Source: Algisphaera sp039180025
Lineage (GTDB): Bacteria > Planctomycetota > Phycisphaerae > Phycisphaerales > Phycisphaeraceae
Reading direction: 5' to 3'
DNA: 64,000 bases
NCBI GenBank assembly: GCA_039180025.1
Contig: JBCDDZ010000007.1
Coordinates: forward strand, 41,370-105,369
Position numbers and translations under genes: made by a program. Numbering within the stretch: position 1 is the stretch's first letter; each line of letters starts with the position of its first letter. A model generated the notes under the pieces. It searched no databases. It was not told the DNA's origin and saw only the letters and a list, made by a program, of their open reading frames with translations. Positions 34,156 to 43,304 of the stretch are shown piece after piece.

Positions 34156-35151
34156 ATGCCCTCTAAACAACCTCATATCCCTGAACGCAGCTTCGGCAAA
34201 GATTTCAAGACTTTTTTCGTCCGTGGTTTGGCCATCGTGCTGCCCACGGCGCTGACGATCTGGCTGCTGGTGATCGCTTACACATTTGTGAACCAAAAAA
34301 TCGCCGGCCCGATCAACGCCGGGGTCCGCGCCGCGGTGATCCGGTTTGCGGACTGGCCCCAGCCCCAAGACCAGGACTTCGTCGACATCTACGACGACCT
34401 GTCGCGGTCACGCAAGGACATGTGGGAGATTATCGAGTACGAAGAGCTCCGAAACCGATTGGGGCTCCTCGCGGTGCCGCCGGGGATCGCCCGCGACGAA
34501 CGGCTGAAGTGGATGAAGTCGCAGGACGACATCGTTTTCAAAGCCCGGCTGCATGCCTTTGAGACCCATTGGGACAGCATCCGGCTCGGCGAGCTTCGGC
34601 TTTTGAATCTCATCGGGATCGTACTGGCGATCGTATTGATCTACATCGCCGGGGTGCTGGTGACCAGCTTCATCGGTCGGCGGTTCTACCGGATGGGCGA
34701 GAATATGATCGCCCGGGTACCGCTGATCCGGAGCGTGTATCCGGCCGTCAAACAAGTCACCGATTTTTTCTTCGGCGGCGGCGCGGAGGGCAAGGTCGAG
34801 TTCAACCGTGTCGTCGCGGTGCAGTATCCGCGCAAGGGGCTGTGGTCGGTGGGCCTGGTCACGGGGGATACGATGGAATTTATCGAACGGGCGGCCGGCA
34901 AACCCTGCCTCACCGTATTCGTCCCCAGCAGCCCCACGCCGTTCACCGGCTACGTCATTACCGTCCCACGAGAAGACACGATCGACCTGCCGATCAGCGT
35001 GGAGGAGGCTTTGAAGTTCGCCGTCTCGGGCGGCGTGGTGATCCCCACGAATCAGGTCATCAACCGCCAGGCCAATCAGATGGAACTCCCCGGCACAGCC
35101 CCCGCCACCGAGACGGCGGCGGCCCCTTCCGCGGACCTCCACCGGACTTGA
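34156..35151 (+). CDS. DUF502 membrane protein
   Basis: Two membrane segments, at about residues 20-42 and 155-180 counted from the ATG, with a soluble part between. A conserved C-terminal region carries GRRFYRMGENMIARVPLIRS, VYPAVKQVTDFF, FNRVVAVQYPRKGLWSVG and FVPSSPTPFTGYVITVPRED, the marks of the DUF502 family found in many diderms and plants. Function is not known; a role in membrane or envelope stress is only speculation. The start at 34156 is the ATG at MPSKQPHIP; GTG 34120 also works. It is followed 55 bases later by ptsN. Confidence 0.87.
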   Translation: MPSKQPHIPERSFGKDFKTFFVRGLAIVLPTALTIWLLVIAYTFVNQKIAGPINAGVRAAVIRFADWPQPQDQDFVDIYDDLSRSRKDMWEIIEYEELRNRLGLLAVPPGIARDERLKWMKSQDDIVFKARLHAFETHWDSIRLGELRLLNLIGIVLAIVLIYIAGVLVTSFIGRRFYRMGENMIARVPLIRSVYPAVKQVTDFFFGGGAEGKVEFNRVVAVQYPRKGLWSVGLVTGDTMEFIERAAGKPCLTVFVPSSPTPFTGYVITVPREDTIDLPISVEEALKFAVSGGVVIPTNQVINRQANQMELPGTAPATETAAAPSADLHRT

Positions 35152-35205
35152 CCCGTCTGGTATAACTTTTTCTCTTCCCCGCCATCTCTTCGGACCCTGA
35201 CCACC

Positions 35206-35676
35206 ATGAAACTCAGTGAATTCGTCGTAACCGACGCCATTGTTCCCCAGTTGGAAGCCAACTCCCGCGACGAAGTGGTGACCGAGCTTGTCGATGCCTT
35301 GGTGGAAGCCAAAGCAGCCCCCAAGAACCTGCGTGACACGCTCATCGAGTCGATCCTCCGCCGGGAGAAGAACGGTTCGACCGGCTTCGGCAAGGGCGTC
35401 GCGATCCCGCACGTCAAGCACGAGAAGATCAAGAAAGTTTCCGCCGCCATCGGCGTCAGCGCTTCGGGCATTGATTACAACGCGCTCGATAAACAGCCGG
35501 TTTACAGCGTTTTCCTGTTGCTCTCGCCCGAAGATCAACCCGACCAGCACCTCCACGCGATGGAAAACGTCTTCGCGAATCTGCAGAACGACACGTTCCG
35601 CAGCTTCTTGAAACAGGCCGACACCTACGACGCAATCGTCACGCTGCTCGAAGAAGCCGACAGCCAGAAACTCTAG
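35206..35676 (+). CDS. ptsN: PTS EIIA component (nitrogen/fructose type)
   Basis: 156 residues of the EIIA-Fru/Ntr fold. Phosphoryl carrier protein: the active-site His is in GKGVAIPHVKHEKI. Other family parts: LVEAKAAPKNLRDTLIESIL, RREKNGSTGFG and VFLLLSPEDQPDQHLHAM. It stands directly before an HPr gene and no sugar permease (EIIB/EIIC) or EI gene is near. That points to a regulatory PTS relay, as in PTS-Ntr, rather than sugar uptake; the symbol is by family resemblance. The ATG comes 54 bases after the DUF502 gene. Confidence 0.85.
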   Translation: MKLSEFVVTDAIVPQLEANSRDEVVTELVDALVEAKAAPKNLRDTLIESILRREKNGSTGFGKGVAIPHVKHEKIKKVSAAIGVSASGIDYNALDKQPVYSVFLLLSPEDQPDQHLHAMENVFANLQNDTFRSFLKQADTYDAIVTLLEEADSQKL

Positions 35677-35722
35677 CCAGGGTCAGCTTTCTCGCTCGGC
35701 TCGCTCCCGCCCCCCCACCACC

Positions 35723-35995
35723 ATGCCTACCGCTTCCGTCAACCTCAAGATCGCGAACCGTCTGGGCCTGCACGCCCGGCCAGCGATGTCGCTGGTCGAT
35801 GTGGCCAGCGGGTTCAGCAGCGATATCAAGATCGCCAAGGGTCCGCAGGTCGTCGACGCCAAGAGCATCATGCAGTTGATGATGCTCGCGGCGACCCACG
35901 GCACGACCCTCACGGTCACGGCCGAGGGATCCGACGCCGAAGCCGCCGTCGCCGCGATCTCCGCTTTGGTCGATGGGAAATTCGACGAAGAGTAA
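35723..35995 (+). CDS. ptsH: Phosphocarrier protein HPr
   Basis: 90-residue HPr. ANRLGLHARPAMSLVDVA has the phosphorylated His in HARP. KGPQVVDAKSIMQLMMLAA holds the equivalent of regulatory Ser46, so HPr kinase control is possible though hprK is not in the window. EEGSDAEAAV-like end is normal. It would receive phosphate from EI and pass it to the EIIA upstream, 46 bases away on the same strand. The gene is last in the long plus-strand run; the next gene is convergent. Confidence 0.93.
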   Translation: MPTASVNLKIANRLGLHARPAMSLVDVASGFSSDIKIAKGPQVVDAKSIMQLMMLAATHGTTLTVTAEGSDAEAAVAAISALVDGKFDEE

Positions 35996-36135
35996 ACGGG
36001 CTCATATCCCGGTGATCGCTTGACCGCTCTATGGATCGAGCGTTTGGCTTCAAGGTTTTGTGTCCGCCTAGGCTTGGACGCAGATTGCAGAGCCGAGGTG
36101 CTGCGGTCTCGCCCGTCTTCTCTGTACTGCCGAGG

Positions 36136-37032
36136 TCACGCGCCTTCAGGCGTGGGCACGGCTTTTCGCAGACGCCTGTTCCGCCACGACCGGCGAAACA
36201 GTGAAGCCACCGGCCCGCTCACCGCGTAGGCCACGAACCCCCCCGCGACCGCGGGTTGGGGCCAGACCAAAAGCAGGAGCACGACGATCACCCCCGCCAC
36301 CACCGCGGGGAACGGTGCCCGCCCGCGGACGTAACGATTAAGTAGATGAACGTAGCGGAATCGGCTGACCATCGCGATCGCACAAAGCAGCGACGCCCCG
36401 AGCATGCCGTAGGCCGCGACACCCGCGCCGACCGATCCGTGATCGGAGGCCCAGACGCTCTGGTGCAGGAGGGCAAGCCCGGCCACCGCGCCAGCGGCCC
36501 CGGGCGAGGGGAGCCCTTCAAAATACAGGTGTCCGCCCGCGGCCTCTTCGTCGTCTTTTTCAATGTTGAAGCGTGCGAGCCGGAGCCCGGCACAGGCGAC
36601 GTAGATACACGCGAACGCCAGCCCCAGACGGTCGTAGGTCGAGTCGCCGGTCGCCGCGAAGAACGGCGACTGTACCCCGATGATCTGCACAAGGATGAAC
36701 GCCGGGGCCACCCCGAACGTCACCATGTCGGCCATCGAATCGAGCTGTTCGCCCAGGTCGCTGGTGCTGCGAGTCAGCCGGGCGACCCGGCCGTCGAGCG
36801 CGTCGCAAACCAGGCCAAGGAAGATGAAAATCGCTGCGCAGAAGAGCGGGGTCCACTCGAACGCCATCGGAGTACCGATCGGCCGCGAAGCGATAAAGAC
36901 CGCCACGAAGCCGCAGAGCAGGTTGCCCAGCGTAAACAGCGTCGGGAGCACAGCGATGGTCCGCGCTCGGATTTTACGTCGGCGGCGAGCGGGCCGCGAT
37001 GGCGGCGTTTCGGAAGACACACGGAATCCCAT
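36136..37032 (-). CDS. pssA: CDP-diacylglycerol--serine O-phosphatidyltransferase
   Basis: Integral membrane enzyme making phosphatidylserine, precursor of phosphatidylethanolamine. The CDP-alcohol phosphatidyltransferase signature is clear: CDALDGRVARLTRSTSDLG then EQLDSMADMVTFGVAPA (D-G-x2-A-R-x8-G-x3-D-x3-D). The 298 residues hold about eight membrane segments; RLARFNIEKDDE is the PssA-type region after the fourth. A short basic Arg-rich N-tail precedes it. No psd neighbour was seen. It ends facing ptsH convergently with 140 bases between. Confidence 0.9.
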   Translation of the reverse strand: MGFRVSSETPPSRPARRRRKIRARTIAVLPTLFTLGNLLCGFVAVFIASRPIGTPMAFEWTPLFCAAIFIFLGLVCDALDGRVARLTRSTSDLGEQLDSMADMVTFGVAPAFILVQIIGVQSPFFAATGDSTYDRLGLAFACIYVACAGLRLARFNIEKDDEEAAGGHLYFEGLPSPGAAGAVAGLALLHQSVWASDHGSVGAGVAAYGMLGASLLCAIAMVSRFRYVHLLNRYVRGRAPFPAVVAGVIVVLLLLVWPQPAVAGGFVAYAVSGPVASLFRRSWRNRRLRKAVPTPEGA

Positions 37033-37214
37033 AGCCGACAGTGTAACGCTCAGCCATACAGCATTCCGAAAAGCCGAGCCCGTGGGTGATTTGAGAACCT
37101 TCGCTTACCGGCCTAGGCCATGCTTCACGGATCGCGTGAAACCCGTGTGGCTGTGGTTATCAAAGCCCTGACCCGTAGACCGTCCCGAGCGGCGCGGGTA
37201 TCCTATGGTTTGTC

Positions 37215-37670
37215 ATGCACGTCACCGCTCTCCCGACCGATCCTGCTTCACCTTGGGTCAGCCGATTGATCTCCCTCGCGGTGTTCGCACCGGCGTTGGC
37301 GGTATTGCTCGTGGCTTCCGGGTTGACGGCAGCCGAGGAGGGGATGGGCACGCATACGCAGCTCGGGCTCCAGCCCTGCGGGTTCCAGGCCGCCAGCGGA
37401 TTACCCTGCGCGACTTGCGGGATGACCACGTCCTTTACCCACGCCGCACACGGCCGATTTACGAGTTCGTTTGTGGTTCAGCCCGCCGGAGCGGTGCTCG
37501 CGGTCTTGACCGCGGCGGCGGTGCTGGTCAGTGGGTGGAGTTTATGGACCGGCCGATCGCTGGCCCCCTTAGGCCGTGCGGCGTTGCGGCCGCGGTCGCT
37601 GGCGGTCTTGATCGGCCTCATCCTGGGAGGCTGGGCGTTCACGGCCGGGCGGGTGGCCCTGGGAGGCTGA
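37215..37670 (+). CDS. DUF2752 membrane protein
   Basis: 151 residues with three hydrophobic segments (about 17-40, 90-112, 128-148). Between the first two lies ASGLPCATCGMTTSFTHAAH, the defining cysteine motif (PCxxCGMTTAF-like) of DUF2752. The family is common in planctomycetes, bacteroidetes and actinobacteria and its function is unknown. First gene of the tight cluster 37215-40162: a lipoprotein starts 31 bases after its stop. The ATG is preceded by no clear ribosome binding site. Confidence 0.83.
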   Translation: MHVTALPTDPASPWVSRLISLAVFAPALAVLLVASGLTAAEEGMGTHTQLGLQPCGFQAASGLPCATCGMTTSFTHAAHGRFTSSFVVQPAGAVLAVLTAAAVLVSGWSLWTGRSLAPLGRAALRPRSLAVLIGLILGGWAFTAGRVALGG

Positions 37671-37701
37671 AGGCCGCAACCCTTTGACTATTTTGGATGC
37701 C

Positions 37702-38391
37702 ATGAACAAGAAAGAACTGGTCTTACGTCGCCACTACCGCTCGCTGGTTAAACGGGTGGTGCTGCTGTTTCTTCTCCTCTGGGCGGTGTTGTGGTTCAAC
37801 GGCTGCAACATCATCGCCTACGGGGCGCAGGCGTTCCGGACCGACCAGAATCCGGTCGATGTGGCGGCGGAGTACACCGACCTGGAGGGGAAGCGGGTCG
37901 CGGTGCTGGTGGCGGCGGACGAATACACGCTTTTCCGGTTCCCCCGCAGCCCGTTCCGGACCGGCGAAGCGGTCAGCCGAGGCATCGTCGAAAACCTCCC
38001 GGAGGTCTCGGTGTCGCTGCCGAAAGAGATCGCCCGGTACCAACGCAGCAACCCTTACTGGATCACCACCCGCCCCAGCCGCATCATTGATGAGCTCGGG
38101 GTCGACCGGCTGGTGATTATCGACCTTAATGAGTACCGCACGAACGAGGCGGGCAACATCAATGTCTGGAAGGGCGTGATTGATGGCACGGTATCGGTGT
38201 ATGAAGCCGACGGCGAAGACCCCGACAACCGCACCTTCGAGCGTCAGGTCCGGGCCGAATTCCCCCGAGACAGTGAGTTCGGCCTGGTGCGCGACCGGGC
38301 CGACGAAGAATCGGTCGAGGCGGCGGTGCTCGAAGCGTTTGCCCTCAAAGCGGGCGGGCTTTTTTACGATCACCAAGAGGATCGGCCTTGA
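37702..38391 (+). CDS. Predicted lipoprotein A of a paralogous pair
   Basis: About 229 residues. The signal is a basic start followed by VVLLFLLLWAVLWFNGC, with FNGC as lipobox. The mature part has a strand-rich stretch KRVAVLVAADEYTLF, helix and strand units, and VDRLVIIDLNEYR, in an order like the next gene's product. This recalls the small alpha/beta folds of envelope assembly lipoproteins such as LpoB or CsgG partners (structural guess only). The start is ATG 37702; a TTG six codons upstream is open. Its TGA overlaps the ATG of lipoprotein B, so the pair is co-translated. Confidence 0.78.
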   Translation: MNKKELVLRRHYRSLVKRVVLLFLLLWAVLWFNGCNIIAYGAQAFRTDQNPVDVAAEYTDLEGKRVAVLVAADEYTLFRFPRSPFRTGEAVSRGIVENLPEVSVSLPKEIARYQRSNPYWITTRPSRIIDELGVDRLVIIDLNEYRTNEAGNINVWKGVIDGTVSVYEADGEDPDNRTFERQVRAEFPRDSEFGLVRDRADEESVEAAVLEAFALKAGGLFYDHQEDRP

Positions 38392-39104
38392 TGCGCCCCC
38401 GCCTGGTTTTCCGTGTCCACCCCACCGCCGCGGTGCGCGGCAGCTTTTGGTGCCTGTGCGTTACGGTGTGTTTGGCCGTGGTGGGCTGTGAATACGTGGC
38501 GGTGATCGCCCGGGCATCCGAAAACCCCATGAAGCCGCCGACGTATGTTCTGCCCGACGAAACGACGCTGGTGATGGTCGACGACCCCAAACACCTGCTG
38601 AGCAACCCCGGGCTGACCCGCCAGGTCGCGACCACCGCGGTGCATTACCTCAACCACCACAAGGTCCTGCCCACCGCCACGTTTATCGAACCCCGTCGGC
38701 TGGCCGCTCTGGAATCGCGGCTGGGTCACCGCTGGAACCAGACGGCGATCGATACGATCGCGAAAGAACTCGGCGCTCAGCAGGTGATCTACGCCAAGGT
38801 CGTCTCGGTCAACACGCAGGTCGCCGAGACGCTGTACCGGCCCGAAGGCGAGCTGGAAGTCAAGGTGCTGCGGGCTCGCGATAATGTCCGGCTCTGGCCG
38901 GAAGCGGTCACGCTGCCCGACCCCGACCGGCCACAGCCCGGCCACCGCCTCAAGATCCGATTGGACCACGTGACCAGCGACAGCCAGTTCGCCGGAGACG
39001 CCACCCCCGACGACCTGTCGCGTCGGCTGGCCGACGAGGCGGGGCTCCGGCTGGCGGAACTGTTCCACGAATCGCGCAAACCTCAGCCGGGTGACAAGCT
39101 GTGA
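38391..39104 (+). CDS. Predicted lipoprotein B of a paralogous pair
   Basis: About 237 residues. Signal region with a Cys- and Val-rich hydrophobic stretch (LCVTVCLAVVGC), lipobox VVGC. Its mature part shows the order TTLVMVDDPKHLL, a helix, LPTATFIEPRRL, then AIDTIAKELGAQQVIYAKVV. That parallels lipoprotein A (EYTLFRFPRSP, RIIDELGVDRLVIIDL). Similarity is at the pattern level only. The ATG overlaps the TGA of lipoprotein A, and its own TGA overlaps the GTG of the next gene. Such strict coupling suggests a stoichiometric complex. Function unknown. Confidence 0.78.
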   Translation: MRPRLVFRVHPTAAVRGSFWCLCVTVCLAVVGCEYVAVIARASENPMKPPTYVLPDETTLVMVDDPKHLLSNPGLTRQVATTAVHYLNHHKVLPTATFIEPRRLAALESRLGHRWNQTAIDTIAKELGAQQVIYAKVVSVNTQVAETLYRPEGELEVKVLRARDNVRLWPEAVTLPDPDRPQPGHRLKIRLDHVTSDSQFAGDATPDDLSRRLADEAGLRLAELFHESRKPQPGDKL

Positions 39105-40162
39105 CCCGGCCGGTACACGTCGTCGAGCAAGCCGCAGCGGCCACGACCCCGGCTCTGCTAGCGTACCTCGCGGATCGGGACCGGGACGTGCTCTTGGTCG
39201 GAGGGCCGCCGCTCCTCGAGATGGCGGCTTCCGTCGGGCTATCTCCGCTCGGGCGGGTGCCCGCGGCGAAGGGCCGGGGGGCCTGGGGCTGGCCGGCGCT
39301 GTGCCGATGGTGTGCGAAGCAAGGCGTTGGCCGGGTCGATAACCATTTAGAAAATGAGGCAGATCAGAACAAGCGCCCGCTGTATTCGTGGTCGATTAAT
39401 CTGGCGGTAGGCTTACAAGGGTTGAGCTTGCTCGGCGGGCCCCGGGCCGCGGCGGTTTGTTTGTATACCCGGCCTTCTGCACGCGATAACCGCAGGCTCC
39501 GTCGGCTGGACACCCAGGCCATCACGGTCAGCGAGGCGCTGCGTGAATCTGTAGTGGCCGACGGGTTAGCCCCCGGCCGCGTCGCGACGGATGCATTTCC
39601 GGCCGCCAAGCAGTCGGAGCGGAGCCGCGCTCGGCTCGTCGGTGAGCGGGCCACGCTGCGCGAAGCGTGGGGCGTGGACGAGGACCTGCCGGTGGTGGCG
39701 CTGCTCGGCGATCCACCCGACGCCGCGGAGGCCTACCACTCGATGATGGCGATCAGCCACGTCGCCGAGGCCACCGGCCGAGACCTGCGGCTGCTGGTCC
39801 ACCCGCGGCAATACCTGCGGGTACGCAAGCAGTCGGTGCTGGAAATGTACGGCCACCCCGCCCGCTACCTGCAAGACGCACGGATCGGCCGGCCCTGGGA
39901 GATCTTGGCGGGCTGCGATGCCGTGATCGCGGGAGACCAGACGGCCCCGCTGAGTCTGGCCCACGCGCTGGGCGCGGGGGTGCCGATCGTCGCCGCGGAT
40001 CGGCCGGACCATCGGGAAGCCCTGGGCTCGGCGGATCATGTCTTCTGGGCCCAGTCCGCCCGGGCCAAACACCTGGCCCATCGACTCCAGCACGATGCGC
40101 TCGATCTACCCACCATCCACATCGATTTGCCCCTGCCGATGCCTACGGTTTCGCTGGAGTAG
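39101..40162 (+). CDS. Glycosyltransferase-like protein
   Basis: 353 residues with the general outline of a GT-B (GT4-like) glycosyltransferase. The N-half has DVLLVGG and GLQGLSLLGGPRAAAVCLYT. The C-half has the Rossmann pattern LPVVALLGDPPDAAEAY, RLLVHPRQY-like strands, GCDAVIAGDQTAPLSLAHALG and VPIVAADRPDHRE, where GT4 enzymes have ExxGxPxxA-like loops. The usual EXE-type GT4 motif is weak, so the call is tentative. The GTG start overlaps the stop of lipoprotein B. It lacks a signal or membrane segment. Confidence 0.55.
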   Translation: MTRPVHVVEQAAAATTPALLAYLADRDRDVLLVGGPPLLEMAASVGLSPLGRVPAAKGRGAWGWPALCRWCAKQGVGRVDNHLENEADQNKRPLYSWSINLAVGLQGLSLLGGPRAAAVCLYTRPSARDNRRLRRLDTQAITVSEALRESVVADGLAPGRVATDAFPAAKQSERSRARLVGERATLREAWGVDEDLPVVALLGDPPDAAEAYHSMMAISHVAEATGRDLRLLVHPRQYLRVRKQSVLEMYGHPARYLQDARIGRPWEILAGCDAVIAGDQTAPLSLAHALGAGVPIVAADRPDHREALGSADHVFWAQSARAKHLAHRLQHDALDLPTIHIDLPLPMPTVSLE

Positions 40163-40195
40163 GTTCGATACGGCGGAACGTTGATCGGGTAGACC

Positions 40196-40954
40196 ATGTC
40201 GGCCAAGCATCTGAACACGACACCCAGGGAGATGGCTCCGCCCGCCCTGCCCGGTGAGCCAGCCACGGCGTGGCCGACAGATTTCTTGTGTGAACGGTGC
40301 GGGTATGGGCTATTCGGTCTGGAGCCCGAGGGGGTGTGCCCCGAATGCGGTCAGCCGATCGAAGCCTCGCTGCCTCGCTACCGAGTCGGCCCGGCGTGGC
40401 AGCGACGGATGACCTTCCGGGCCTGGGCCGATACCGCGTGGTCGGTGGTCCGCCGGCCCGGACACCTGTTTCGGACGATGCAACTTGGCGGGTCCAACCT
40501 CTCGGCGAGATTGTTTTTGCTTTCGATCGCGTTGCTGGTGGGCGTGGGCTGGGGGGCGTTCTGGATCGTGGGCCTGGACAAAGGGGTTCTCGCGGGCTGG
40601 CTGATGGGGATGCTCGCGGCCAAGCTGGTGCTGGGGATGACGTATCTCGAAGCGGCGGGGGTCACGTTTTTTAGTTGGCGGCGCGGCTGGCGGGTACCTT
40701 TCGGGACCGCGGAGCGGGTGACGGCGTACGCCTCGGTCGGTTGGGTCGTCGCGGCCGTGGTGCTTGGCGGGTTTCTGGCCTTGGCGGACCGGCAATGGAT
40801 CGCGGATGAGCTGGGTGTGCGGCTGGAGCGGTGGATCCCCTATTACCGCTATCTGCTCGCGGCGGCAGGGTTTGGCGCGGCAGTATTCGGGTTCGAAATA
40901 TTGGTCTGGACCGGGGTCCGTCGGGTGCGGTTTGGCAATACATCGGCACGATAA
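40196..40954 (+). CDS. Membrane protein with N-terminal zinc ribbon
   Basis: 252 residues. A short disordered N-tail is followed by FLCERCGYGLFGLEPEGVCP and ECGQPIE: two CxxC pairs that would bind one zinc. A tail of about four membrane segments (about 102-125, 130-152, 180-203, 222-244) follows. The layout is typical of many uncharacterised planctomycete proteins. It may assemble or sense in the cytoplasmic membrane. Function unknown. It lies 33 bases after the glycosyltransferase-like gene and may be the end of that unit; the next gene, rny, is 571 bases on. Confidence 0.72.
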   Translation: MSAKHLNTTPREMAPPALPGEPATAWPTDFLCERCGYGLFGLEPEGVCPECGQPIEASLPRYRVGPAWQRRMTFRAWADTAWSVVRRPGHLFRTMQLGGSNLSARLFLLSIALLVGVGWGAFWIVGLDKGVLAGWLMGMLAAKLVLGMTYLEAAGVTFFSWRRGWRVPFGTAERVTAYASVGWVVAAVVLGGFLALADRQWIADELGVRLERWIPYYRYLLAAAGFGAAVFGFEILVWTGVRRVRFGNTSAR

Positions 40955-41525
40955 GCGGTTTCCGATCCAAGGTTTGGGCCGCTTGACGCTTTCCGCCGAA
41001 CACGGCTAATATGAATGTCGTATGAATAACCGCTGCCCTTAGGCAGACTGACCCGGCACGTTTCCGGACCGGATTTTGTGTATCGCCCCGATCGACCGTA
41101 TTTGACGCTTCCAAGGTCACTACGACGTTCCGAATGGTCGAACCGTACGACCTAAAAAGCTCGGAACAGGACCCTTATTCTTATGTTGTTGTTCGAACTG
41201 TGCTACCACTGGCTCGCGACGAAGCTGGCCCCCATGGCCCGCCTTTATCGTCATCGGCCGAGCGTGGCAAAACGGTCAGCGCTCTTCGGCAGAGGCCTGG
41301 CCCCAGTTGCTTTACCAGCCCGGCAGCCGATATCTCGAGCCGGTCAACCCCAGCCCCCCTTTCGGCCACGCACGCAACACTGACCTTGTCCTGTTTCTGA
41401 TCGGATTCGACCCACACACCGCCCTTCCGACCCTCGGTCTGATCGGCTCCCCGGCCCCCGCGTAACGTGCCTTAACCCCGGCCGCGTATCTCCTTACGCT
41501 CGGCCGCCCGGAAAGGGCTGTTTTC
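40955..41525. other. 571-base gap before rny
   Basis: No supportable gene. Short open frames cross it on both strands (for example about 66 codons at 41183-41383) but none has a family signature or ribosome binding site. No tRNA, RNase P or tmRNA-type core was recognised. It should carry the rny promoter; TAATATGAATGTCGTATGAA near 41007-41026 is an AT-rich candidate area. A structured leader for rny is possible but I saw no convincing stem pattern. Confidence 0.45.
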
Positions 41526-43169
41526 GTGATCCACCCGCCACCTCTCGCACTTTCGTTCCCCCCGTTGCTACTCGGCAACTTCGGGCTGATTCTCGGCATG
41601 CTGACCTTGGGGCTGCTGCTCGGAGCCGGCGTCGCCTTTGGCCTGCTCAAGCTCACCGCCGGCAGCACCCTGGGTCAGGCCAAGCGTGAAGCCGACGACC
41701 TGCTCGCGAAAGCACGGACCCAAGGCGAAACCCTGGCCAAACAGATCGAACTCGACGCCCGCAACGCCCAGGCCCAGCGCCGCGAGGCCTTCGACCAAGA
41801 GACCGATGCCGCCCGCAACGAGTTGATGGAAAAAGAACGCCGGCTAACCAAGCGTGAAGACACCCTCGACAAAAAGCTCGACACCCTGACCACGAAAGAA
41901 AAATACCTGACCGAGTTGGACCTCAACGTCAAAAAAGCCCAGGCGGAGATCGACGGCAAACTCGACGAAGCCCAGGCCTTGGTCCAGCAGCGGCAGAAGG
42001 CCAACGAACAGCACCAGGAACAGCTCAAGAATGATCTTTTGCGCATCGCGCATCTGTCCGAAGAAGACGCGAAGCGCGAAGCCATGAACGTCCTGGAACA
42101 CCAACTGACCCACGAGTCCGGCGAACTGATCAAGCAGGTCACGCAGCGAACCGAAGACGAAGCCAAAGAGATCGCTCAGAAGATCACCCTGACCGCGATC
42201 CAGCGCTACGCCTCGGAACACTCCGCCGAGTCCACCAGCAACTCGGTGCCGGTCGAAGACGACGCGATGAAGGGCCGGATCATCGGCCGCGAAGGCCGCA
42301 ACATCCGCGCCTTCGAGGCCGCGACCGGCGTGGATGTCGTGGTCGACGATACGCCGGGCGTAGTCATCGTGTCCTGCTTCGACCCCGTCCGCCGCGCCAC
42401 CGCCGCCGAGACCCTGCGGCGGCTCCTCGAAGACGGCCGGGTCCACCCCGCCCGCATCGAAGAGCTCTCCAAGCAGGTCTCCGAAGAAATGGAAAAGAAG
42501 ATCGTCAAGTTCGGCAAAGACGCCTGCGAAGAGGCCCATATCCACGGGCTCCACCCCAAGATTTCCGAGATGATGGGCCGGCTGCACTACCGCACTTCAT
42601 ACGGCCAGAATATCCTCCGCCACTCCCACGAAGTTGCCTACCTCTGCCAGGTCATCGCCGACGAACTGAGTCTCGACGGTGAACTCGCGCGACGCTGCGG
42701 ATTCCTGCACGATATCGGCAAGGCCATGGACCACGAAATCGAAGGGGGCCACCCCAAGATTGGCGCGGATTTTTGCAAGAAGTACGGCGAGAAAGAAGCC
42801 GTGCTCAACGCGGTCGCCGGGCACCACAACGACATCCCCGCCACCACCCCCTACACCCCGATTGTCATGGCGGCGGACGCCATCTCTGGCGCCCGCACCG
42901 GTGCCCGCCGCGAATCGCTGGACCGCTACGTCAAACGCCTCCAGGACCTCGAACACATCGCCAAAGACCAGAAAGGCGTCCGCGAAGCCTTCGCCATCCA
43001 GGCCGGCCGCGAGGTCCGGGTGATCGTCGATCCCAACGGCGTCCACGACGAGGCCTGCCACGCGATCGCCCGCAACATCGCTAAGCGGGTCAGCGAAGAG
43101 ATGACGTTCCCCGGCGAGATTAAGGTCACGGTCCTCCGCGAGATGCGGACCATCGAATACGCACGCTAA
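41526..43169 (+). CDS. rny: Ribonuclease Y
   Basis: Membrane-anchored endoribonuclease of mRNA turnover. The layout is complete: N-terminal membrane helix (about 13-40, NFGLILGMLTLGLLLGAGVAF), long coiled coil (50-210), KH domain with GRIIGREGRNIRAFEAATG, then the HD domain (RHSHEVAYLCQVIADELSLD and CGFLHDIGKAMDHEIEGGHP with the catalytic HD pair). The end FPGEIKVTVLREMRTIEYAR is the family C-terminus. 547 residues is about normal (510-540). It starts with GTG, and GGAAAGGG lies 9 bases ahead. An intrinsic terminator follows 30 bases after the stop. Confidence 0.95.
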   Translation: MIHPPPLALSFPPLLLGNFGLILGMLTLGLLLGAGVAFGLLKLTAGSTLGQAKREADDLLAKARTQGETLAKQIELDARNAQAQRREAFDQETDAARNELMEKERRLTKREDTLDKKLDTLTTKEKYLTELDLNVKKAQAEIDGKLDEAQALVQQRQKANEQHQEQLKNDLLRIAHLSEEDAKREAMNVLEHQLTHESGELIKQVTQRTEDEAKEIAQKITLTAIQRYASEHSAESTSNSVPVEDDAMKGRIIGREGRNIRAFEAATGVDVVVDDTPGVVIVSCFDPVRRATAAETLRRLLEDGRVHPARIEELSKQVSEEMEKKIVKFGKDACEEAHIHGLHPKISEMMGRLHYRTSYGQNILRHSHEVAYLCQVIADELSLDGELARRCGFLHDIGKAMDHEIEGGHPKIGADFCKKYGEKEAVLNAVAGHHNDIPATTPYTPIVMAADAISGARTGARRESLDRYVKRLQDLEHIAKDQKGVREAFAIQAGREVRVIVDPNGVHDEACHAIARNIAKRVSEEMTFPGEIKVTVLREMRTIEYAR

Positions 43170-43199
43170 CGGCCGGCCATACGGAACCCCATCGATATA

Positions 43200-43232
43200 A
43201 AAGAGCCCGCGGCTTATCGTCGCGGGCTCTTT
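43200..43232. terminator. Bidirectional terminator between rny and xylA
   Basis: A 12-bp inverted repeat, AAAGAGCCCGCG / CGCGGGCTCTTT (43200-43211 and 43221-43232), with a 9-base loop. It has A-rich left and T-rich right flanks, so it can work for both converging genes. Confidence 0.85.
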
Positions 43233-43304
43233 CCTTCGCGTGCTCGTATGGCCAATCCCCTCTTCGGAGATGACTCGCGAAGAGGTTTGGGCCGTTACGT
43301 ATTT

